From Gammaproteobacteria bacterium (GTDB taxonomy: Bacteria > Pseudomonadota > Gammaproteobacteria > DAOWEP01), in contig DAOWEP010000202.1 in the NCBI GenBank assembly GCA_030638455.1, positions 1 to 12,323 on the forward strand: a DNA stretch of 12,323 nucleotides, in the 5' to 3' direction. A program made the position numbers and the translations under genes. The notes beneath the pieces are model-generated. The model searched no databases, was not told the origin of the DNA, and saw only the letters and a list, made by a program, of their open reading frames with translations. The stretch's first letter is position 1; each line of letters starts with the position of its first letter. This document shows, in pieces, positions 6,550 through 12,323 of this stretch.

Positions 6550-8748
6550 ATGACCCAAATCAGTTCCAAAAAACCTAAAGGCAAAACTCTGGATCCAGAC
6601 ATCAGTAAAATCATGTCTGCCAGCCACCATGACCCATTCTCTGTGCTGGGGCCACACCAAAAAGGCTCACAACAGCTGATCAGAATTTTCTTGCCGCACG
6701 CTACAGATGCGCGTTTGGGTCAGCATGGGCCGGCCATGACCCGGATACCGGGAACTGATATCTTCGAGTGGACCAGTGAAACTACCGAAATCCATGAACA
6801 TTATCAGGTTTACTGGACAGATCATGATGGCAATTCCCATCAATATTTTGACCCTTATAGTTTTCCTGCACAGATTTCAGAATTTGACCTACACCTTTTT
6901 GGTGAAGGCAAGCACTGGCATATATACCGTATTCTTGGTGCGCACGTTACAGAGATTGATGGCATTCAAGGGATTCTGTTTGCCACATGGGCACCAAGCG
7001 CAGAACGAGTAAGCGTTGTAGGGAATTTCAACCAATGGGATGGTCGGTGTCATCCAATGCGGGTACATGGTAGCAGCGGGGTATGGGAACTGTTTATCCC
7101 CGAACTAACACCCGGCACCCTGTATAAGTTTGAAATCAGGAACCGCGACCATGGCAGCGTGCTGGTTAAGGCAGACCCTTATGCCCAGCAATGTGAGCTC
7201 CGTCCAAAAACCGCCTCTGTTGTCACATCGGAAAAAGCCTATGCCTGGCAAGACCAGAACTGGATAGAGCAACGCAGCCAATCAGACTGGCTGCATGAAC
7301 CTATGTCCATTTATGAGGTTCACCTGGGTTCCTGGCAACTGGATGAAAATGGCGAATTTCTGAACTATAAAGAACTAGCCGAGCGACTGGTCAGTCATGT
7401 AAAAGGACTCGGCTTTACCCATATCGAACTATTACCCGTTACGGAACATCCATACGATGCATCATGGGGATACCAGACAACTGGGTACTACGCACCTACC
7501 AGCAGATTCGGTACACCGGATGATTTCCGATACTTTGTAGATTACTGTCATCGAAATGACATTGGGGTATTGCTCGACTGGGTACCCGCACATTTCCCGA
7601 AAGACGAACACGGCATTGCGAACTTTGATGGCAGCGCACTGTATGAACATGAAGATCCGAGAAAAGGAGAACACCGGGACTGGGGAACCCTGATTTACAA
7701 CTACGGACGCAACGAGGTACGTAATTTTCTGCTCGCGAGTGCCAACTTCTGGCTGGAAGAACTCCATCTCGATGGCCTAAGGGTAGATGCTGTTGCTTCC
7801 ATGCTGTATCTGGATTATTCACGTGAAGAAGATGACTGGGTCCCCAATATCTATGGTGGCAATGAAAACCTGGAGGCTATCGATTTTCTGCGTGACCTGA
7901 ATACAGTAACACATGGCCAACACCCCGGCACCCAGATCATCGCCGAAGAATCCACTGCCTGGCCACAGGTTACCCGCCCTACCTGGCTGGGCGGCCTGGG
8001 TTTTTCAGTAAAGTGGAATATGGGCTGGATGCACGACACACTAACATACATGAGCAAAGATCCTGTCTATCGCCACTATCATCATGACCAGCTTACTTTC
8101 GGGTTGCTGTATGCGTTTACAGAAAATTTTCTGTTACCGTTTTCACATGATGAAGTCGTACATGGAAAAGGCTCCATGTTATATAAAATGCCTGGTGACG
8201 AATGGCAACGATTTTCTAATCTGCGTCTTTTATATACCTATATGTTTACCTATCCCGGGAAGAAACTGCTCTTTATGGGAAATGAATTTGCACAGGGAGA
8301 TGAATGGAACCATGCCAAGGCATTGGAGTGGTATGTGCTGGATTACCCGTTACATCAGGGCGTTCAGGCACTGGTGGGTGACCTTAACAGGCTATATCAG
8401 AAGCAACCAACTCTGCACAAGCATGACTTTGAGGCACAGGGCTTCGAGTGGGTTGATTGCCATGACGCCTCACAATCGGTAATAAGCTATCTACGTAAAG
8501 ATAATAATGATATAGCGCTGGTTATTTTAAACTTTACACCAAAGCCACATTACAGATACAGGATTGGAGTTCCTGTTCCAGGCCGTTACCAGGAGCTACT
8601 GAATTCGGATGCAGAATATTATGGTGGTAGTAATATAGGAAATTCAGGAATTGTAGAAACAGAATCTGTTCCCTGGATGAATCATCCTTATTCCATCCAG
8701 CTAACCTTGCCACCTTTGTCCGGCATAGTGCTGCAACCTGTGTCCTAA
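6550..8748 (+). CDS. glgB: 1,4-alpha-glucan branching enzyme (GH13)
   Basis: Introduces alpha-1,6 branches into the growing glucan. At 732 residues it matches the long enterobacterial type (E. coli 728), including the extra N-terminal module with DPFSVLGPH (28-36). A CBM48 module follows at about 140-215 (WAPSAERVSVVGNFNQWDG), then the catalytic barrel: GYQTTGYYAPTSRFGTPDDF (307-326); DWVPAHF (343-349); RVDAV (411-415) with nucleophile D413; AEEST (465-469) with acid/base E466; SHDEVVHGK (532-540) with D534. The spacings 53 and 68 between these residues equal those of E. coli D405, E458 and D526. The start at 6550 fits homologues, but no clear Shine-Dalgarno precedes it; the ATG at 6613 would cut conserved sequence. 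First gene of the glgB-glgA pair. Confidence 0.96.
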   Translation: MTQISSKKPKGKTLDPDISKIMSASHHDPFSVLGPHQKGSQQLIRIFLPHATDARLGQHGPAMTRIPGTDIFEWTSETTEIHEHYQVYWTDHDGNSHQYFDPYSFPAQISEFDLHLFGEGKHWHIYRILGAHVTEIDGIQGILFATWAPSAERVSVVGNFNQWDGRCHPMRVHGSSGVWELFIPELTPGTLYKFEIRNRDHGSVLVKADPYAQQCELRPKTASVVTSEKAYAWQDQNWIEQRSQSDWLHEPMSIYEVHLGSWQLDENGEFLNYKELAERLVSHVKGLGFTHIELLPVTEHPYDASWGYQTTGYYAPTSRFGTPDDFRYFVDYCHRNDIGVLLDWVPAHFPKDEHGIANFDGSALYEHEDPRKGEHRDWGTLIYNYGRNEVRNFLLASANFWLEELHLDGLRVDAVASMLYLDYSREEDDWVPNIYGGNENLEAIDFLRDLNTVTHGQHPGTQIIAEESTAWPQVTRPTWLGGLGFSVKWNMGWMHDTLTYMSKDPVYRHYHHDQLTFGLLYAFTENFLLPFSHDEVVHGKGSMLYKMPGDEWQRFSNLRLLYTYMFTYPGKKLLFMGNEFAQGDEWNHAKALEWYVLDYPLHQGVQALVGDLNRLYQKQPTLHKHDFEAQGFEWVDCHDASQSVISYLRKDNNDIALVILNFTPKPHYRYRIGVPVPGRYQELLNSDAEYYGGSNIGNSGIVETESVPWMNHPYSIQLTLPPLSGIVLQPVS

Positions 8749-8788
8749 CTTTTTTGTCTGTCTTTGTTATCACCCTGATTGATTATTT

Positions 8789-10255
8789 ATGTATAAAGTT
8801 CTGTTTGCAACCAGCGAAGCCTATCCATTAATCAAGACCGGTGGCCTTGCAGATGTATCTGGCAGCCTCCCGGTTGCACTACAATCATTAGGACATGAAG
8901 TCATTATACTGTTACCCGCCTACCCGGAAGCCTGCCAACGTACCGAGAAACTAAAGACACTCACTACCCTGTCCTTACCACATGGAGAGGTAAAACTACT
9001 GGAAGGATACTTGCCGGGTACAAAAGTCAAGGTATGGCTAGTGGATTGCAGTGTCTATTTCAATAGACCGGGTAACCCATACCTTGGACCGGATGGAGAT
9101 CCCTGGCATGATAATGCCGATCGCTTTCATCTGTTTGCACAGGTGGCTATTGCCATTGCCACGAGCAAAGCAAACCTAAACTGGCAGCCGGATATTGTTC
9201 ATTGTAACGACTGGCAGACCGGACTGATCCCTGCGCTGTTGCACACGGAGTCGTTATCACATGAACAGAAAGCCACAACCATATTTACCATTCATAATAT
9301 CGCCTACCAGGGATTGTTCCCGTATTCCACCTTTATTGCGCTTGGTTTACCAGAGGAACTCTGGTCATCTGAAGCACTGGAATTCCATGACCAGGTTTCT
9401 TTCATTAAGGGTGGTCTTGTTTTTGCGGACAGAGTGAATACCGTAAGCCCGAATTATGCAAAGGAAATACAAAGCCCTGAGTATGGTTACGGTCTGGATG
9501 GATTATTGCTCCACCGCAGTGACAGACTGAGCGGCATATTGAATGGTATAGACGATACCGTATGGAACCCGGAAACAGATCCATATCTGAAAACAAACTA
9601 CGACCATAAGAAACTGGCCGGAAAGAAAAAGAACAAGGCTGCCTTGCAAAAGGAATACAAACTTCCGAATGAACCGAATACATTACTGGTAGGGCTAGTC
9701 GGTCGTCTGGTCCACCAAAAAGGAATCGACCTTGTAATAAACAGCCTGCCTGAATTGGCAACGTTACCTGTTCAGTTTGTCGCGCTGGGCACCGGTGAGC
9801 CTGCTTATGAACATGCATTACGCGATATGGCCAGATTATTCCCAAAACAGATTTCTGTAAATATAGGTTACGATGAAGCTCTGGCTCACCGGATAGAAGC
9901 AGGGGCAGATGTTTTCCTTATGCCTTCCCGCTTCGAACCATGCGGACTCAACCAATTATACAGCTTACGATATGGCACTGTACCGATTGTACGCAGGGTA
10001 GGTGGACTGGCAGACACCGTAGTAGATGCAGCACCGGAAACACTGAAAGATAAAACTGCAAGTGGCATTGTATTTGATAATGCAGACGGTGAGTCTTTAT
10101 ATGCCGCGGTTATTCGGGCAAAAGAACTGTACCAGGATAAAAAAATCTGGAAGCAAATACAGCAAACCGGCATGCGAGGCGAGTCCTCATGGAAGCACAG
10201 TGCACAGCAATATACTCAGCTTTATGAGCTTGCAATTAAAGACTGCCAAAAATAG
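8789..10255 (+). CDS. glgA: Glycogen synthase, ADP-glucose dependent (GT5)
   Basis: Adds glucose from ADP-glucose to the non-reducing ends of alpha-1,4-glucan. The 488 residues include N-terminal KTGGLADVSG (16-25), which binds the nucleotide sugar; HNIAYQG near residue 167; GRLVHQKG (305-312), where R306 and K311 match E. coli R300 and K305; and PSRFEPCGLNQLYSLRYG (379-396), where E383 matches catalytic E377. RRVGGLADTV follows directly. This is the GT5 bacterial/plant type with two Rossmann domains. It starts 40 bases after glgB and is probably cotranscribed; no good ribosome site is visible before the ATG, so reinitiation after glgB is possible. Its stop is 2 bp from that of the small convergent gene, leaving no space for a separate terminator. 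Confidence 0.96.
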   Translation: MYKVLFATSEAYPLIKTGGLADVSGSLPVALQSLGHEVIILLPAYPEACQRTEKLKTLTTLSLPHGEVKLLEGYLPGTKVKVWLVDCSVYFNRPGNPYLGPDGDPWHDNADRFHLFAQVAIAIATSKANLNWQPDIVHCNDWQTGLIPALLHTESLSHEQKATTIFTIHNIAYQGLFPYSTFIALGLPEELWSSEALEFHDQVSFIKGGLVFADRVNTVSPNYAKEIQSPEYGYGLDGLLLHRSDRLSGILNGIDDTVWNPETDPYLKTNYDHKKLAGKKKNKAALQKEYKLPNEPNTLLVGLVGRLVHQKGIDLVINSLPELATLPVQFVALGTGEPAYEHALRDMARLFPKQISVNIGYDEALAHRIEAGADVFLMPSRFEPCGLNQLYSLRYGTVPIVRRVGGLADTVVDAAPETLKDKTASGIVFDNADGESLYAAVIRAKELYQDKKIWKQIQQTGMRGESSWKHSAQQYTQLYELAIKDCQK

Positions 10256-10257
10256 CT

Positions 10258-10461
10258 TCAGGCTGATATCGCCGCTGATGCCTTAAGACAATCTTCGCGC
10301 CAACAGCAATCTTGTTGATCACACTCACCAGAAAATGCAGTTCCATAACAATCAAAATTTCCTTCTTTCCGTTGAATTCTGCGTACAAGATTAACCTTTG
10401 ACAGCTTTCCCAGGGTAATGCCTTTATCTTTTGCAATTTTACGAATCTTCAAAAAATGCAT
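10258..10461 (-). CDS. Small SAP-like, cysteine-rich protein of unknown function
   Basis: A 67-residue basic protein. Residues about 4-33 (LKIRKIAKDKGITLGKLSK, then VNLVRRIQRKEG) read as a SAP/Rho-N-like helix-loop-helix, a fold often tied to nucleic-acid binding. The second half has five cysteines in a tight pattern, C38-x8-C47-x4-C52-C53-x4-C58, within FDCYGTAFSGECDQQDCC and WREDCL. From memory, small proteins with an EGNFDC(F/Y)GTA...CDQ...CLWREDCL tail recur in proteobacteria as uncharacterised SAP-domain proteins; this is not a search result. The cysteines could hold a metal. GGAG (complement of 10470-10473) sits about eight bases before the ATG. It is transcribed towards glgA and ends 2 bp from it. 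The overlapping 66-residue frame at 10236-10436 has no such pattern and is a shadow. Confidence 0.75.
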   Translation of the reverse strand: MHFLKIRKIAKDKGITLGKLSKVNLVRRIQRKEGNFDCYGTAFSGECDQQDCCWREDCLKASAAISA

Positions 10462-10750
10462 ATGCTTTACTCCGTTTCAATTTATAGCAACAGAAAAACA
10501 AAAATAACCAGGCTCCTTTGTTATTATTGTAATAGAGTATTTATTGTTATAGCTCCAACATCTGGCAAGTGCAAATATTACTAAAATACCCCTATAAAAA
10601 AGTATTCTGGACTACTTTCAATCCTGTATAAAAATTGCTTTCTTTATTTTCTACATCACATATCTGAGGATTCGTTTAAAGAAAATCACAAAAACACTCC
10701 TATACTAATAAATGTCGTATAAACGAATGATCTAACACAGGATAACCATT
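10462..10750. promoter_or_regulatory. AT-rich divergent spacer between small SAP-like gene and gnd
   Basis: 289 bp with no plausible gene, markedly richer in A and T than the flanking genes. It must carry the promoters for the minus-strand small gene and plus-strand gnd-zwf. For the small gene, an extended -10 element TGCTATAAA is seen as TTTATAGCA at 10481-10489, though it would leave a very short leader. For gnd, TATACT (10701-10706) is a possible -10 without a convincing -35. AGGA at about 10740-10743 is the gnd ribosome site. Confidence 0.55.
10670..10728. promoter_or_regulatory. 9-bp inverted repeat upstream of gnd, possible operator
   Basis: ATTCGTTTA (10670-10678) and its exact complement TAAACGAAT (10720-10728) are 50 bp apart centre to centre, about five helical turns. 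The candidate -10 TATACT lies between them. The arms end 22 bp before the gnd start. The arrangement would suit a repressor binding two half-sites or looping DNA; no known regulator motif is recognised. In this AT-rich stretch chance cannot be excluded. Confidence 0.4.
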
Positions 10751-11662
10751 ATGAAAATGGCGTTAATAGGCTTGGGTAAAATGGGTGCAAACATGGCGAG
10801 GCGACTGCTTCGCCATGGAGTGGAGGTAGTTGGACATAACCGCTCTCAGGAAATCGTCCAGCAGTTAACGAAAGAAGAAGGTTTAATACCTTCCGAGAAC
10901 ACCTTGCATGCTATCCAGCAATTGCCCTCTCCACGCATTGTATGGTTAATGCTTCCCTGTGGTGCGCCAACAGAGAACATGATTCAGGAATTGATCCCCC
11001 TGTTAGATGCAGGCGATATTATGATCGATGGTGGCAACTCCAATTACCATGATAGCCAGCGTCGAGGTGCCATGCTGGCGAAACATGACATTCAATACGT
11101 TGATTCCGGCACTTCGGGAGGAATCTGGGGCCTGAAAAATGGATACTGCCTGATGGTGGGTGGCGAAAAATCTGCCATATCAGAAATCGAACCGATCCTG
11201 AAAGCACTTGCACCAGCAGAAGACAGGGGCTGGGCACATGTAGGCCCGATAGGGTCAGGCCACTTTACCAAGATGATTCACAACGGTATTGAATACGGCA
11301 TGATGCAGGCACTGTCCGAAGGTTTATCCTTATTAAAGGGCAAGGAGGAATTTAATCTTGATCTGGGCCAGATTACAGAACTCTGGCGACATGGTTCGGT
11401 CGTACAAAGCTGGTTACTGGATCTGACTGCAGAATTTCTGGACAAGGATCAGAAACTGGAAAATATTGAACCTGTAGTAGCTGATTCCGGAGAAGGCAGA
11501 TGGACAGTGAGTGAAGCAATAGACCAGGGGATTCCTGCACCCGTGCTGTCACTGGCCCTGCATATGCGTTTTGCCAGTCAGGATACGCCTGCATACGGAA
11601 ACCGACTGCTGGCCATGATGCGTAATGCATTTGGTGGCCACGCAGTACAGGAAAAGGAATAA
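10751..11662 (+). CDS. gnd: 6-phosphogluconate dehydrogenase, decarboxylating, short form
   Basis: Oxidises 6-phosphogluconate to ribulose-5-phosphate and CO2 in the oxidative pentose phosphate pathway. At 303 residues it belongs to the short (YqeC/GndA-like) class, not the ~470-residue enterobacterial class. Seen: Rossmann GLGKMGANMA (7-16); NRS (30-32) after the second strand; DGGNSNYHDS (93-102); SGTSGGIWGLKNGYCLMVGG (119-138); and GSGHFTKMIHNGIEYG (168-183), where K174, N178 and E181 align with E. coli K183, N187 and E190. Several short-form enzymes prefer NAD and carry an acidic residue after the second strand; here the NRS resembles NADP-using enzymes, so NADP is inferred. AGGA precedes the ATG by about eight bases. 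It is followed by zwf after 16 bp. Confidence 0.93.
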   Translation: MKMALIGLGKMGANMARRLLRHGVEVVGHNRSQEIVQQLTKEEGLIPSENTLHAIQQLPSPRIVWLMLPCGAPTENMIQELIPLLDAGDIMIDGGNSNYHDSQRRGAMLAKHDIQYVDSGTSGGIWGLKNGYCLMVGGEKSAISEIEPILKALAPAEDRGWAHVGPIGSGHFTKMIHNGIEYGMMQALSEGLSLLKGKEEFNLDLGQITELWRHGSVVQSWLLDLTAEFLDKDQKLENIEPVVADSGEGRWTVSEAIDQGIPAPVLSLALHMRFASQDTPAYGNRLLAMMRNAFGGHAVQEKE

Positions 11663-11678
11663 CCTTCGGAGCACTAAC

Positions 11679-12323
11679 ATGGTAGAAACCTGCACTTACG
11701 TAATCTTTGGCGCCACAGGCAACCTTAGCGTCAATAAACTATTACCCGCCCTGTACCACCTGGAAGAGGCGAATCGTCTGCCGGATGATATGAAGATACT
11801 TGGCTTCGGGCGTCGTGACTGGAGCGACGAACAGTGGCGTAAAGAAGTCGAAGATATTCTCAAACCCAGAGCCCGTGGTGAGATAAAACCTGAAACATTG
11901 AATACCATGCTACAGCGCCTGCATTTTCATAATGGCGACCTCGACGACCAGGAATCCTTTCAACGTATGAAAGAAAGGCTCGATAACACAGAAATATTTT
12001 CAAACAATCTTGTATTCTATATGGCCATCAGCCCCAAGGCCTATGCAAAAACAGCGCAACATCTGGCTACCGTCGGCCTAAGTAAACAGGAACACGGGTT
12101 CCGCAGGCTGGTTATTGAAAAACCCTTTGGCTATGACCTGGAAAGCGCAAAAATTCTTGAGGAAGGCCTACATAAGGATTTCACCGAACACCAGATTTTC
12201 CGTATCGATCATTATCTTGGCAAGGCCATGGTACAAAATGTATTGGTGTTCCGCTTTGCCAACCTGATGATGGAACCTATATGGAACCGCAATTACATTG
12301 ACCACGTGCAAATCACACATTCA
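11679..12323 (+). CDS. zwf: Glucose-6-phosphate 1-dehydrogenase, N-terminal part
   Basis: The first 215 codons of a gene cut by the right edge; a full protein would be near 490 residues. It oxidises glucose-6-phosphate to 6-phosphogluconolactone, the entry step to the pathway completed by Gnd. Seen: N-terminal Rossmann motif FGATGNLSVNKLLPALYHL (10-28), EKPFGYDL (147-154), and the substrate-binding signature RIDHYLGK (175-182). The usual GxxGDL motif reads GATGNL, an Asp-to-Asn change at residue 15. The ATG at 11679 has GGAG (11668-11671) seven bases ahead and lies 16 bp after the gnd stop, so the two genes are almost certainly cotranscribed. The catalytic His and later domains mostly lie outside the window. 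Confidence 0.94.
   Translation, partial: MVETCTYVIFGATGNLSVNKLLPALYHLEEANRLPDDMKILGFGRRDWSDEQWRKEVEDILKPRARGEIKPETLNTMLQRLHFHNGDLDDQESFQRMKERLDNTEIFSNNLVFYMAISPKAYAKTAQHLATVGLSKQEHGFRRLVIEKPFGYDLESAKILEEGLHKDFTEHQIFRIDHYLGKAMVQNVLVFRFANLMMEPIWNRNYIDHVQITHS

Noticed and set aside
9405..9845. 146-residue minus-strand frame inside glgA
   Set aside because: It lies wholly within a conserved glgA coding region; its translation shows no recognisable motif and is a shadow of glgA codon use. The same applies to the frames at 7462-7822 inside glgB and at 6040-6510 over glgC.
10236..10436. 66-residue minus-strand frame overlapping the small SAP-like gene
   Set aside because: It is out of frame with the 10258-10461 gene, which alone has the SAP-like and cysteine patterns and a ribosome site.
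1..12323. CRISPR array, tRNA, rRNA, prophage or integron
   Set aside because: No regularly spaced repeats, no tRNA-like cloverleaf, and no integrase or phage genes were seen on either strand.

Overview
The window is a carbon-storage locus from a bacterium, most probably a gammaproteobacterium. That placement rests on the overall look of the proteins: enterobacterial-type GlgA and GlgB with exactly matching catalytic spacing, a GlgC of the same type, and a dispersed repeat of a kind I associate from memory with gammaproteobacterial genomes. The genus cannot be fixed from the sequence. Nothing here is phage, plasmid, rRNA, tRNA or CRISPR.

Layout, left to right: (1) the 3' end of an alpha-glucan phosphorylase gene (glgP type, + strand, cut by the window edge). 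(2) A block of about 1.25 kb (581-1831) bounded by two facing copies of a repeat that are about 91% identical over a 151-152 bp core. It encloses one gene, a small potassium-channel-like membrane protein. (3) A tightly packed minus-strand operon glgC > GH57 glycosidase > malQ (6380 down to 1868), with an 11-base overlap at one junction and abutting stop/start codons at the other. (4) A 169-bp divergent control region. (5) A plus-strand pair glgB > glgA (6550-10255). (6) A small minus-strand gene for a 67-residue SAP-like, Cys-rich protein that ends 2 bp from glgA. (7) An AT-rich spacer of 289 bp holding a 9-bp inverted repeat. (8) gnd (short form) followed after 16 bp by zwf, which runs off the right edge.

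How it fits together: GlgC makes ADP-glucose, GlgA polymerises it and GlgB branches it. GlgP, MalQ and the GH57 enzyme would shorten, rearrange or hydrolyse the alpha-glucan. Zwf and Gnd are the two dehydrogenases of the oxidative pentose phosphate pathway and would turn released glucose phosphate into reducing power. Synthesis and breakdown genes are mixed within single operons, so control is probably partly at enzyme level as well as at the shared glgC/glgB promoter region.

Most of the window is well-known metabolism. The parts least explained by known gene families are the repeat-bounded channel cassette, the small SAP/Cys-rich protein, and the repeated sequence motifs in the two control regions.
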